Made by a program: the position numbers and the translations under genes. A model generated the notes under the pieces. The model saw only the letters and a program-made list of their open reading frames with translations. It was not told the DNA's origin and ran no database searches. From Streptomyces sp. TBY4 (GTDB lineage: Bacteria; Actinomycetota; Actinomycetes; Streptomycetales; Streptomycetaceae): a DNA stretch of 64,000 nt. Shown in pieces: positions 16,252 through 24,772 of the stretch (the first letter of the stretch is position 1; every line of letters starts with the position of its first letter). The stretch covers positions 62,001 through 126,000 of the forward strand of contig NZ_JANAVF010000006.1 in the NCBI RefSeq assembly GCF_024213195.1. The letters are read 5' to 3'.

Positions 16252-16438
16252 GCCGCAGCAGTTCGGAGTAGGCCCGCCTACTGCGGGTGCGGTATGCCCC
16301 GCATAAGGACGAGACCTGGGGGCGACGTGGGCGTGCCCGTGCGCACGAGAGGCTGGGGGAGCCCGCGCGTGCCCGAAGGCACGGCCCCGTCATGCCGCGC
16401 AGACCTCGCCGCGTCCTTGCAGAGAGATCCCCATAGCC

Positions 16439-19400
16439 ATGTTCCGGCTGTCCCGCTTCAGCCTCGCCCAGAGGGCACTGATCGGCCTCGTGTCGCTCGT
16501 CGCGCTCCTCTTCGGCGCCATAGCCATTCCGCAGCTCAAGCAGCAGCTGCTGCCCTCCATCGACCTGCCGATGGTGTCCGTGCTCGCGCCGTACCAGGGC
16601 GCCTCGCCCGACGTGGTGGAGAAGCAGGTCGTCGAGCCGATCGAAGCCATGCTCAAGGGCGTCGACGGCATCACCGGCATCACCTCCACCGCCAGCGAGG
16701 GCAACGCCCTGATCATGGCGACCTTCGACTACGGCGACGAGGGCACCAAGCAGCTCGTCGCCGACGTCCAGCAGGCCGTCAACCGGGCCCGCGTACGGCT
16801 CCCCGCCGAGGTGGACCCGCAGGTGATCGCCGGTTCCACCGACGACATCCCGACCGTGGTCCTCGCCGTCACCTCCGACAAGGACCAGCAGGCGCTGGCC
16901 GACCAGCTGAACAAGTCCGTGGTCCCCGCGCTGGAGGACATCGCGGGCGTCGGCCAGGTCACCGTCGACGGCGTCCAGGACCTCCAGGTCACTGTCACCC
17001 CCGACGACGCCAAGCTCGCCGCCGCCGGCATCGACGGCGCGACCCTGGCCCAGGGCCTGCAGGCGGGCGGCGCCACCGTCCCCGCCGGCTCCTTCGACGA
17101 GGCGGGCAAGAACCGCACCGTGCGCGTCGGTTCGGGCTTCACCTCGCTCGCCCAGCTGGAGGACCTGCGCCTCACCGCCGGACCGGGCAAGCCCGTCGTC
17201 CGCCTCGGTGACGTCGCGGGCGTCAAGCAGGAGCCGGCCAAGGCCGACTCCCTGACCCGCACCAACGGCAAGCCCAGCCTCGCGCTGGCCCTCACCATGG
17301 ACAAGGACGGCAGCGCCGTCGCCATCTCGGACGCGGTCAAGGACAAGCTGCCCGAGCTCCGCACCACCCTCGGCTCCGGTGCCGACCTGGCCGTGGTCAG
17401 CGACCAGGGCCCGGCCGTGGCCAAGTCCATCTCGGGCCTGACCACCGAGGGCCTGCTCGGCCTGGTCTTCGCGGTCGTCGTGATCCTGGTCTTCCTCGGC
17501 TCGCTGCGCTCGACGCTGGTCACCGCGGTCTCCATCCCGCTGTCCGTCGTCCTCGCGCTGATCGTGCTGTGGACCCGCGACCTCTCCCTCAACATGCTGA
17601 CGCTGGGCGCGCTCACCATCGCCATCGGCCGGGTCGTCGACGACTCGATCGTGGTCCTGGAGAACATCAAGCGCCACCTCGGCTACGGCGAGGAGCGCCG
17701 CGGCGCCATCATCACCGCGGTCAAGGAGGTGGCCGGCGCGGTCACCTCCTCCACCCTCACCACCGTCGCCGTCTTCCTGCCGATCGCCTTCGTCGGGGGC
17801 ATGGTCGGCCAGTTCTTCGGCCCGTTCTCCATCACCGTCACCGCGGCCCTGCTGGCCTCGCTGCTCGTCTCCCTGACGGTCGTGCCGGTGCTCTCGTACT
17901 GGTTCCTGCGCGCGCCGAAGGGCGTCAGCGAGGGGGACGCCGCGAGCATCGAGAAGGCCCGCCGCGAGGCCGAGGAGAAGGAGTCCCGCAGCAAGCTCCA
18001 GCGGTTCTACGTACGGGCGCTGGACCTGGTCACCCGCCGCCGGATCGCCACCCTGGCCGTCGCCGTCGTGGTGTTCGTCGTGACGCTGGGCATGACCCCG
18101 CTGCTCAAGACGAACTTCTTCGACCAGGGCGAGCAGGAAGTCCTCAGCATCAAGCAGCAGTTGCCGCCCGGCACCTCGCTGGCGGCCTCCGACGAGGCGA
18201 GCCGCAAGGTCGAGAAGGTCCTGTCGGAGACCGACGGGGTCAAGGACTACCAGGTCACCGTCGGCTCCTCCGGCTTCCTGGCCGCCTTCGGCGGCGGTAC
18301 GGGCTCCAACCAGGCCTCGTACCAGATCACGCTGGAGAGCTCGGACAAGACCGAGTCCGCCAAGAAGCACATCGAGACCGCCCTGAAGGGGCTCGACGGC
18401 ATCGGTGAGACCACCATCGCGGCCGGCGACGGCTTCGGCAGCCAGAACGTCAGCGTCGTCGTCAAGGCCGGTGACGGGGCCGTCCTCGCCCAGGCCGCGG
18501 AGCTGGTCCGCGCCGAGGTGGCGAAGATCGGCGACGTCACCGACGTCCAGAGCGACCTGTCGCAGTCCGTGCCCCGGATCTCCGTCACCGCCACCCCCAA
18601 GGCCGCGGAGCTCGGTCTGAACCAGGCGGCGCTCGGCGCCATCGTCGGCCAGGCCGTACGCGGCAACCCGGCGGGCAAGGCCGTACTGGACGACACCGAG
18701 CGGGACATCGTCATCAGGTCCGCACAGCCGGCCACCACCCTGGCCCAGCTGCAGGCGCTGCCCGTCGGCCCCGTGAAGCTCGGCGACATCGCCGAGGTCA
18801 AGGAGGTCCCCGGCCCCGTCGCGATGACCCGGATCGACGGCGCCCGCGCCGCGACCATCAGCGCGAAGCCGATCGGCGACAACACCGGCGCCGTCAGCTC
18901 CACCCTGCAGTCGAAGATCAAGGCCCTGAAGCTGCCCGAGGGCGCCACGGCCTCCATCGGAGGCGTCGGAGAGGACCAGAGCGAGGCCTTCGGCCAGCTG
19001 GGCCTGGCCATGCTCGCGGCCATCGCGATCGTGTTCATGCTGCTGGTCGCGACCTTCCGCTCGCTGGTCCAGCCGCTGATCCTGCTGGTCTCCGTCCCCT
19101 TCGCCGCGACCGGCGCGCTGGGCCTGCTCCTGGTCACCGGCACCCCGCTCGGCGTCCCGGCGCTGATCGGCATGCTGATGCTCATCGGCATCGTGGTGAC
19201 CAACGCGATCGTCCTGATCGACTTGGTCAACCAGTACCGGGCCCAGGGCTACGGCGTCATCGAGGCGGTCGTCGAGGGCGGCCGCCACCGGCTCCGCCCG
19301 ATCCTGATGACGGCACTGGCGACGATCTTCGCGCTGCTCCCGATGGCGCTCGGCGTCACCGGCGAGGGCGGCTTCATCTCGCAGCCGCTCGCGGTGGTCG

Positions 19401-19570
19401 TCATCGGCGGCCTGATCAGCTCCACCGTGCTGACCCTGCTCCTGGTGCCGACCCTCTACACGATGCTGGAGCTCCGCAAGGAGCGCCGCCGCGCGAAGAA
19501 GACGGCCCGCCTGACCGTGGTCCCGGCCCCGTCCGCCTCCGCGGAGGACGAGAGCCCGGTCAAGGTCTGA
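16439..19570 (+). CDS. AcrB/HAE1-type RND efflux permease
   Basis: This protein has 1043 residues, full length for the family. It has an N-terminal helix, a large porter domain, a block of helices including the proton-relay segment IAIGRVVDDSIVVLENIKR (Asp401/Asp402), a second porter half, and the C-terminal helices FMLLVATFRSLVQP and GIVVTNAIVLIDLVNQY. The Lys of AcrB helix 10 is Thr here, as in other subfamilies. RND pumps export drugs, lipids or metabolites using the proton gradient. Gram-negative members work with a periplasmic adaptor and an outer-membrane channel. No adaptor gene is adjacent here, consistent with an actinobacterial stand-alone pump. The orphan response regulator just upstream may regulate it. 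Confidence 0.93.
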   Translation: MFRLSRFSLAQRALIGLVSLVALLFGAIAIPQLKQQLLPSIDLPMVSVLAPYQGASPDVVEKQVVEPIEAMLKGVDGITGITSTASEGNALIMATFDYGDEGTKQLVADVQQAVNRARVRLPAEVDPQVIAGSTDDIPTVVLAVTSDKDQQALADQLNKSVVPALEDIAGVGQVTVDGVQDLQVTVTPDDAKLAAAGIDGATLAQGLQAGGATVPAGSFDEAGKNRTVRVGSGFTSLAQLEDLRLTAGPGKPVVRLGDVAGVKQEPAKADSLTRTNGKPSLALALTMDKDGSAVAISDAVKDKLPELRTTLGSGADLAVVSDQGPAVAKSISGLTTEGLLGLVFAVVVILVFLGSLRSTLVTAVSIPLSVVLALIVLWTRDLSLNMLTLGALTIAIGRVVDDSIVVLENIKRHLGYGEERRGAIITAVKEVAGAVTSSTLTTVAVFLPIAFVGGMVGQFFGPFSITVTAALLASLLVSLTVVPVLSYWFLRAPKGVSEGDAASIEKARREAEEKESRSKLQRFYVRALDLVTRRRIATLAVAVVVFVVTLGMTPLLKTNFFDQGEQEVLSIKQQLPPGTSLAASDEASRKVEKVLSETDGVKDYQVTVGSSGFLAAFGGGTGSNQASYQITLESSDKTESAKKHIETALKGLDGIGETTIAAGDGFGSQNVSVVVKAGDGAVLAQAAELVRAEVAKIGDVTDVQSDLSQSVPRISVTATPKAAELGLNQAALGAIVGQAVRGNPAGKAVLDDTERDIVIRSAQPATTLAQLQALPVGPVKLGDIAEVKEVPGPVAMTRIDGARAATISAKPIGDNTGAVSSTLQSKIKALKLPEGATASIGGVGEDQSEAFGQLGLAMLAAIAIVFMLLVATFRSLVQPLILLVSVPFAATGALGLLLVTGTPLGVPALIGMLMLIGIVVTNAIVLIDLVNQYRAQGYGVIEAVVEGGRHRLRPILMTALATIFALLPMALGVTGEGGFISQPLAVVVIGGLISSTVLTLLLVPTLYTMLELRKERRRAKKTARLTVVPAPSASAEDESPVKV

Positions 19571-19590
19571 GGTTCCGTACGAGCGCACAC

Positions 19591-19636
19591 GACGAAGGGC
19601 CGTCCCCCGCAGGAGGGGGCGGCCCTTCGGTCGTCG
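19591..19636. terminator. Bidirectional terminator between RND permease and nadA
   Basis: AAGGGCCG pairs with CGGCCCTT and an inner CCCCC with GGGGG across a single bulged T; flanking GACGA/TCGTC adds to the stem. It is located between convergent genes (19570 + and 19656 -). Confidence 0.8.
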
Positions 19637-19655
19637 CCGGGCTGTCGTCGCCGGG

Positions 19656-20849
19656 CTACGGAAGCGCGAGCATCCGCTCCAGGGCGAGCTTCGCGAAGCT
19701 CTCGGTCTCCTTGTCGACCTGGATCTGGTTGACGAGGTTGCCCTCGGCCAGGGACTCCAGGGTCCACACCAGGTGCGGGAGGTCGATGCGGTTCATGGTC
19801 GAGCAGAAGCAGACCGTCTTGTCGAGGAAGACGACCTCCTTGTCCTCCGCGGCGAAACGGTTCGCCAGGCGCTGTACGAGGTTCAGCTCGGTGCCGATGG
19901 CCCACTTGGAGCCGGCCGGGGCCGCCTCCAGCGCCTTGATGATGTACTCGGTGGAGCCGACGTAGTCCGCCGCCGCCACGACCTCGTGCTTGCACTCCGG
20001 GTGGACCAGGACGTTCACGCCGGGGATCCGGGCGCGCACGTCGTTGACCGAGTCGACCGAGAAACGGCCGTGCACCGAGCAGTGGCCGCGCCACAGGATC
20101 ATCTTGGCGTTCCGCAGCTGCTCGACGGTCAGGCCGCCGTTCGGCTTGTGCGGGTTGTACAGCACGCAGTCGTCGAGGGACATGCCCATGTCGCGGACGG
20201 CGGTGTTGCGGCCCAGGTGCTGGTCCGGCAGGAAGAGGATCTTCTCGCCCTGCTCGAACGCCCACTCCAGGGCCTTCTTCGCGTTGGACGAGGTGCAGAT
20301 CGTGCCGCCGTGCTTGCCCGTGAAGGCCTTGATGTCGGCCGAGGAGTTCATGTACGAGACGGGGACCGTCTCACCGGCGATGCCGGCCTCGGTCAGCACG
20401 TCCCAGCACTCCGCGACCTGCTCGGCGGTGGCCATGTCGGCCATCGAGCAGCCCGCGGCCAGGTCCGGCAGGACCACCTTCTGGTCGTCCGAGGTGAGGA
20501 TGTCCGCGGACTCGGCCATGAAGTGGACGCCGCAGAAGACGATGTACTCGGCCTCCGGCTTCGCGGCCGCGTCCTTGGCGAGCTTGAAGGAGTCACCGGT
20601 GACGTCGGCGAACTCGATGACCTCGTCACGCTGGTAGTGGTGGCCGAGGATGAAGACCTTGTCCCCGAGCTTCTCCTTGGCGGCGCGGGCGCGCGCCACC
20701 AGGTCCGGGTCCGACGGCGAGGGCAGGTCGCCGGGGCACTCCACCCCGCGCTCGCTCTTGGGGTCGGCTTCGCGGCCGAGCAGCAGCAAGGCAAGGGGCG
20801 TCGGCTGGACGTCCAAAGGCTGGTTGTCCAAAGGCTGGGCGGTGGTCAC
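19656..20849 (-). CDS. nadA: Quinolinate synthase A
   Basis: This 397-residue enzyme condenses iminoaspartate with dihydroxyacetone phosphate to quinolinate in NAD biosynthesis, using a 4Fe-4S cluster. Seen are GDKVFILGHHYQRDEV, FCGVHFMAESADIL, DLAAGCSMADM, YMNSSADIKA, ICTSSNA, FLPDQHLGRN, VHPECKHEVV and TVCFCSTMNRI, carrying the conserved cluster Cys residues. The GTG at 20849 is preferred because AGAAAGG lies about 9 nt upstream; a GTG at 20858 is less likely. It is divergent from an Fe-S carrier gene, which fits its cluster requirement. nadB and nadC are not adjacent in this window. Confidence 0.96.
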   Translation of the reverse strand: MTTAQPLDNQPLDVQPTPLALLLLGREADPKSERGVECPGDLPSPSDPDLVARARAAKEKLGDKVFILGHHYQRDEVIEFADVTGDSFKLAKDAAAKPEAEYIVFCGVHFMAESADILTSDDQKVVLPDLAAGCSMADMATAEQVAECWDVLTEAGIAGETVPVSYMNSSADIKAFTGKHGGTICTSSNAKKALEWAFEQGEKILFLPDQHLGRNTAVRDMGMSLDDCVLYNPHKPNGGLTVEQLRNAKMILWRGHCSVHGRFSVDSVNDVRARIPGVNVLVHPECKHEVVAAADYVGSTEYIIKALEAAPAGSKWAIGTELNLVQRLANRFAAEDKEVVFLDKTVCFCSTMNRIDLPHLVWTLESLAEGNLVNQIQVDKETESFAKLALERMLALP

Positions 20850-21184
20850 GACACGCACCCTTTCTGTTCTGCGACAAGGGACTTCTGAAGCCACTCTGAA
20901 GCCTGCGCTTCGACTTCTCGTCTATTTGACGCTATCTATCATAACTGCTTCACGTCACTTTGACGATGCCGATAGTGTCGATGTGACGAATTCGCGGGCC
21001 CGTCGCGGGTGCGCGAGTACCGCGCGGGGAGCCACCCCCGCGCGGGGGTGTGCGAGCATGGAATTTCTGAAACACGCGTCGGGTCCCGGAATGAATCCGC
21101 GGTCCCGCTCGTTGCCACCGACGGCAAGAGTCCGACGTTTCCCCGCTCCCGGCGGGGAGCCGCCCACTTCGGGAGTGAATGCAG
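20850..21184. promoter_or_regulatory. Divergent nadA / Fe-S carrier control region
   Basis: This is a 335-bp gene-free region between two divergent genes. It is less G+C-rich than its surroundings at 20915-20960. A TATGAT (-10-like, minus strand, plus-strand positions 20938-20943) lies about 90 bp upstream of nadA. TTTGACG occurs twice (near 20925 and 20957). The part next to the Fe-S carrier gene contains a short CCCCGCTCC/GGAGCGGGG-like hairpin region but nothing I can name. No known riboswitch was recognised. Confidence 0.4.
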
Positions 21185-21541
21185 ATGTCCGTACAGGACG
21201 AAAAGACCACCGTGAGCGACGGCATCCTCCTGTCCGACGCCGCCGCCGAGAAGGTCAGGACCCTGCTCGAGCAGGAGGGTCGCGATGACCTGGCGCTCCG
21301 CGTCGCCGTCCAGCCCGGTGGCTGCTCGGGCCTGCGCTACCAGCTCTTCTTCGACGAGCGCTCCCTCGACGGCGACGTCGTGAAGGACTTCGACGGTGTG
21401 AAGGTCGTCACCGACCGGATGAGCTCCCCGTACCTGCACGGTGCGTCCATCGACTTCGTCGACACCATCGAGAAGCAGGGCTTCACCATCGACAACCCGA
21501 ACGCCACGGGCTCCTGCGCCTGCGGCGACTCCTTCAACTAG
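21185..21541 (+). CDS. erpA: A-type iron-sulfur carrier/insertion protein (HesB/IscA/ErpA family)
   Basis: This 118-residue protein has the three invariant Fe-S binding cysteines of the A-type carriers: Cys47 in PGGCSGLRY, and Cys111/Cys113 in SCACGDSF. These proteins accept a cluster from the SUF scaffold and deliver it to apo-enzymes. Quinolinate synthase, encoded divergently, and the Rieske protein encoded downstream are plausible clients. ATG 21185 is chosen over ATG 21179 since both are in frame and the former gives the usual N-terminus. The gene ends 30 bp before a strong convergent terminator. Confidence 0.93.
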   Translation: MSVQDEKTTVSDGILLSDAAAEKVRTLLEQEGRDDLALRVAVQPGGCSGLRYQLFFDERSLDGDVVKDFDGVKVVTDRMSSPYLHGASIDFVDTIEKQGFTIDNPNATGSCACGDSFN

Positions 21542-21570
21542 CCCGGCCCCCCGGCCCACCGGCCGGGCCC

Positions 21571-21636
21571 GCCAGGACGCACGAGAGGGGCCCGCCCGCG
21601 GATGTCCGCGGACGGGCCCCTCTCGTGCGTCCTGGC
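21571..21636. terminator. Long perfect-stem bidirectional terminator
   Basis: A perfect 24-bp stem (21571-21594 with 21613-21636; arm begins GCCAGGACGCACGAGAGGGG) encloses an 18-nt segment that itself contains a CCGCGGA/TCCGCGG pairing. It separates the Fe-S carrier gene from the convergent gene ending at 21658. Confidence 0.9.
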
Positions 21637-21657
21637 GCCCCCCGGCGCGTCCTGGAG

Positions 21658-23181
21658 CTACTGGCGGGGGATCGCCTTGCCGGTGGTCGCGTCGATCACC
21701 TTGCGGTCGCCCAGCGGCTGCTGGAGCGTGCCCGTCACCGTCATCTCCTGCGCGATCATGATGCAGGCGTGCCCCGGGCTGTTCGGGGTGTCCGTGATCC
21801 GCACCATCACCGTCTGCGGCTGCTCCCGGATCTCCAGGGCGTACGTGCTGCACACTCCGCCCCAGAAGTTCACGGTCAGCGTCCGGTCGGCGGAGGAGTA
21901 CGAGAACCCGGGCACGGTCTGCCCCTTCACGGGCGGGTCGGCCGGGGCGGGCGGATCGGCCGGGGGAGTCTCCCCGGTCGGGGCCGCCGGCTGGGCCACC
22001 GTGTGGCCCGGGCCGCCGCCCTTGCCCGCCACCTCGAACAGCCAGGCCGGCACCAGGCCGCGGACCCCGTCGACCGTGCCCGGGGCCAGCCCGAGCACGG
22101 CGCCCCGCACCGACTCCGTCCGCGACGGCTTCATCGGGCGCGGCTCCGGGTTGCACGGCAGCGTGTCCGTGGCGCCGACCGGGGTGTCCGGGGCCAGCGG
22201 GACGCTCGTGGCGCAGCCGCTCGGGCCCGGGTCGGGGGCGCCGGAGCCCCGGGACCTGTCGTTCAGCCGGGCCAGCGCGTCGACCGCCCCGATCACCGGC
22301 TGCTCGGCGGCCCGCACCGGAACCTTCAGCTCGCCGCTGCCCGACACCACGAGGGAGTCCGCCCCGACACCGATCCGGGTGGCCCAGCCCTGCGTGGGCA
22401 GCCCGCCGACCACCGGGTCGGCCGTCACCACGCGTACGGAGCCCTGCGCGATCCGGGCGTCGAGCTTCGCCCCGCCCTGCCCCACGGCGGCCAGCACGGG
22501 CGCGGCGGCGGCCTTGGCGGCCGCCTCGGAGACCGGCGTGCCACCGGCGGCGGCGCCGCCCTGCTCCTGGCCCAGGTCCTGGGGGAGGGTGGCCGGGCCG
22601 CAGGTGTCCTTGCCCCGGACGCAGTTGTCCCCGGTGCCGCCGGTACCGGTCCCGCCGACCTGGAAGCGGGAGAAGTTCCAGGTCCCGGGAGCCTTGAGGT
22701 TCACCGTGAGCCGGGGCCCGGAGCCGTCCGCCGTCTCCCCGGCCTGCCAGGTCTCCCCGGCGAGCCGGGGCGCGCCGGAGATCCCCAGCGCCGTCGCGAG
22801 CCGCGCCACCTCGGCGGAGGTCACCTCGCCGCTCGCCGTGAAGGCCGGCGCGGTGGCCGGGCCGTCCGGGAGCGGGACGTCCGCGGCGTAGGTGATCCCG
22901 CCGCCGGACGGGTCGGGCTCGCCGGGGGCGATCCCGGGCCCGGGCGGAGTGGGCGCCGTGCGGGGCGCGGAGGCCGCGCTGTCCCCCGTACGCCCCTCGC
23001 CGTGGGCGGTCGACGCCCAGTACGCGGTGCCGCCGCCCGTGAGCAGGACGGCGGCCGCGATCGAGCCGACGACCCAGACCGGCCGCCGCCGTGCCCCGGA
23101 CGACGTGCCGGGGGTGCCGAGCGCTCCGGGCGTCTCGGAAGTCTCGGATGCCTCGGGTGCATCGGATGGTTCGCTGGTCAC
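21658..23181 (-). CDS. Membrane-anchored secreted protein of unknown function
   Basis: This protein has 507 residues. A Ser/Glu/Thr/Pro-rich cytoplasmic tail (1-38) is followed by one membrane helix (RRRPVWVVGSIAAAVLLTGGGTAYW). An extracellular region contains paired cysteines (NCVRGKDTC, GCATSVPL...PCNPEP, GVCSTYAL...HACIM). A Pro-rich spacer (TPPADPPAPADPPV) precedes a conserved C-terminal domain that begins GFSYSSADRTLTVNFWGGVC. The GTG at 23181 has AAAGGAG 8 nt upstream. Homologous arrangements exist in Streptomyces, but I know no function. The architecture is that of an anchored extracytoplasmic protein, as in anti-sigma factors or sensors, but no zinc-binding anti-sigma motif is seen. 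Confidence 0.75.
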   Translation of the reverse strand: MTSEPSDAPEASETSETPGALGTPGTSSGARRRPVWVVGSIAAAVLLTGGGTAYWASTAHGEGRTGDSAASAPRTAPTPPGPGIAPGEPDPSGGGITYAADVPLPDGPATAPAFTASGEVTSAEVARLATALGISGAPRLAGETWQAGETADGSGPRLTVNLKAPGTWNFSRFQVGGTGTGGTGDNCVRGKDTCGPATLPQDLGQEQGGAAAGGTPVSEAAAKAAAAPVLAAVGQGGAKLDARIAQGSVRVVTADPVVGGLPTQGWATRIGVGADSLVVSGSGELKVPVRAAEQPVIGAVDALARLNDRSRGSGAPDPGPSGCATSVPLAPDTPVGATDTLPCNPEPRPMKPSRTESVRGAVLGLAPGTVDGVRGLVPAWLFEVAGKGGGPGHTVAQPAAPTGETPPADPPAPADPPVKGQTVPGFSYSSADRTLTVNFWGGVCSTYALEIREQPQTVMVRITDTPNSPGHACIMIAQEMTVTGTLQQPLGDRKVIDATTGKAIPRQ

Positions 23182-23287
23182 CGCATCGCTCCTTTGCCCG
23201 TCCCGCAGGGGGTGATGCGGGTGTGACGGAACAGACGCCGATCCGGTTCCGCGGAGGCCGGCCCAGGCCGGCCCGGGCCGGGACGGC

Positions 23288-23506
23288 CTAGTAGCCGTAG
23301 ACCGCCGTGGCGGCGATGAGGCGGGCCGAGGCCGCCGGGACCCGGATCCCGCTGATCTGCGAGGGAGCCACCCGATCCGGACGCGGACCGGCGGGAACCG
23401 GCCAGTGCGGGGCCATCCGGGCGCAGTCGCCCAGCAGCTGATCGAACTCGGTGCCCGCCGTGTTCTCGGAGGGCCGGACGTGCCCGAAGCCATAGGTGTA
23501 GGTCAT
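23288..23506 (-). CDS. Small hypothetical protein (72 residues)
   Basis: This short gene begins MTYTYGFGHVRPSENTAGTE and ends AATAVYGY. Third codon positions are strongly G/C, as in neighbouring genes, which supports coding. It has no membrane helix or known motif. It lies 106 bp upstream of the membrane-anchored gene on the same strand and is divergent from the PfkB kinase, next to a palindromic operator-like site (23547-23597). Confidence 0.55.
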   Translation of the reverse strand: MTYTYGFGHVRPSENTAGTEFDQLLGDCARMAPHWPVPAGPRPDRVAPSQISGIRVPAASARLIAATAVYGY

Positions 23507-23546
23507 GGGGCACGGTAGGCACGCCGCGGCGAGGGAGGAAAGAGCT

Positions 23547-23597
23547 ACTACGGGGTAGTTTCTGCCGATCGGCAGGGGCTCGCCGACCGGGTAGTTT
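23547..23597. promoter_or_regulatory. Operator-like palindromes between small protein and PfkB kinase
   Basis: Three elements lie in this divergent gap: a short palindrome ACTAC-GGG-GTAGT (23547-23559), a perfect 14-bp palindrome CTGCCGATCGGCAG (23562-23575), and a second GGGTAGTTT (23589-23597) repeating the right half of the first. The layout is typical of a regulator binding region; the regulator is unknown. Confidence 0.5.
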
Positions 23598-23637
23598 TGA
23601 ATGTCCCCTTGCCCTCCCCTGCAGGAGCGTCCACGCC

Positions 23638-24615
23638 GTGCGTATCGCAGTCACCGGCTCCATCGCCACCGACCACCTCATGACCTTCCCCGGCCGCTTC
23701 GCCGACCAGTTGGTCGCGGACCAGCTGCACACGGTCTCCCTCTCCTTCCTCGTCGACAACCTCGACGTGCGGCGCGGCGGCGTCGGCCCGAACATCTGCT
23801 TCGGCATGGGGCAGCTCGGCGCCCGGCCGATCCTCGTCGGCGCGGCCGGCTCCGACTTCGACGAGTACCGCGCCTGGCTCGACCGCCACGGCGTCGACAC
23901 CCAGTCCGTGCGGATCTCCGAGGTCCTGCACACCGCGCGCTTCGTCTGCACCACGGACGCCGACCACAACCAGATCGGCTCCTTCTACACGGGCGCGATG
24001 AGCGAGGCCCGCCTGATCGAGCTGAAGTCGGTCGCGGACCGGGTCGGCGGCCTGGACCTCGTCCTGATCGGCGCGGACGACCCCGAGGCGATGCTGCGCC
24101 ACACGGAGGAGTGCCGGACGCGGGAGATCCCCTTCGCGGCGGACTTCTCGCAGCAGATCGCCCGGATGGACGGCGACAACATCCGCACCCTGATGGAGGG
24201 TGCGACGTACCTCTTCTCCAACGAGTACGAGAAGGGCCTCATCGAGGCGAAGTCCGGCTGGACCGACGCGGAGATCCTGGCGAAGGTCGGCACCCGGGTC
24301 ACCACGCTCGGCTCGAACGGCGTCCGCATCGAGCGGGTCGGCCACGACCCGATCGTGGTCGGCTGCCCGGAGGAGACCGCGAAGGTCGACCCGACCGGCG
24401 TCGGCGACGCGTTCCGCGCAGGCTTCCTGACAGGCCTCGGCTGGGGCGTCGGCCTGGAGCGGGCCGCACAGGTCGGCTGCATGCTGGCCACGCTCGTCAT
24501 CGAGACCCTCGGCACGCAGGAGTACACCCTGGCCCGCGCCCACTTCATGGAGCGCTTCACGAAGGCCTACGGCGACGAGGCCGCGGCAGAAGTCCAGTCC
24601 CACCTCCCGGCGTAG
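23638..24615 (+). CDS. PfkB-family carbohydrate/nucleoside kinase
   Basis: This 325-residue ribokinase-fold enzyme has RRGGVGPNICFGMGQLGA (signature 1 region), and ETAKVDPTGVGDAFRAGF (signature 2) with the catalytic Asp257 and the anion-hole GVGD. The small N-terminal lid region (ADQLHTVSLSFLVDNLDV) and overall sequence resemble actinobacterial adenosine-kinase-like members. The phosphate acceptor could be adenosine or a sugar; this cannot be decided from sequence alone. GTG 23638 has GGAG 10 nt upstream. Gene position next to the cytochrome oxidase cluster is conserved in Streptomyces as far as I remember. Confidence 0.9.
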   Translation: MRIAVTGSIATDHLMTFPGRFADQLVADQLHTVSLSFLVDNLDVRRGGVGPNICFGMGQLGARPILVGAAGSDFDEYRAWLDRHGVDTQSVRISEVLHTARFVCTTDADHNQIGSFYTGAMSEARLIELKSVADRVGGLDLVLIGADDPEAMLRHTEECRTREIPFAADFSQQIARMDGDNIRTLMEGATYLFSNEYEKGLIEAKSGWTDAEILAKVGTRVTTLGSNGVRIERVGHDPIVVGCPEETAKVDPTGVGDAFRAGFLTGLGWGVGLERAAQVGCMLATLVIETLGTQEYTLARAHFMERFTKAYGDEAAAEVQSHLPA

Positions 24616-24631
24616 CCCCTCGCGCCCGCGC

Positions 24632-24745
24632 CCTCGAACGCCGGGCGGGCTGGATGAATCCAGCCTCGCCGGCGTTTGAGGCGCGGGGTCCGGGGCGGCG
24701 CCCCGGGGAACGGTGGAAGGGCGGGCAGGGGACAGCCCCGCAGGG
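24632..24745. repeat. Dispersed palindromic repeat, copy 1
   Basis: A hairpin built of a left arm CCTCGAACGCCGGGCGGGCTGGAT and a right arm ATCCAGCCTCGCCGGCGTTTGAGG lies just downstream of the PfkB kinase. It is followed by the module GGGGAACGGTGGAAGGGCGGGCAGGGGA. The same modules recur at 46.2, 52.7-53.0, 56.8-57.2 and 63.7 kb. Here it separates two convergent genes and may serve as a terminator. Confidence 0.85.
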
Positions 24746-24772
24746 CCGCCCCGCCCCGCCTCCCGGCCCGGG

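Noticed and set aside
16208..19588. A long open frame on the minus strand opposite the RND permease
   Set aside because: It is rich in Gly/Gln/His/Arg/Asp low-complexity sequence caused by codon bias on the other strand and has no domain; the permease is full length and convincing.
24616..24772. A short gene after the PfkB kinase
   Set aside because: All frames run through a dispersed palindromic repeat and are not conserved coding sequence.
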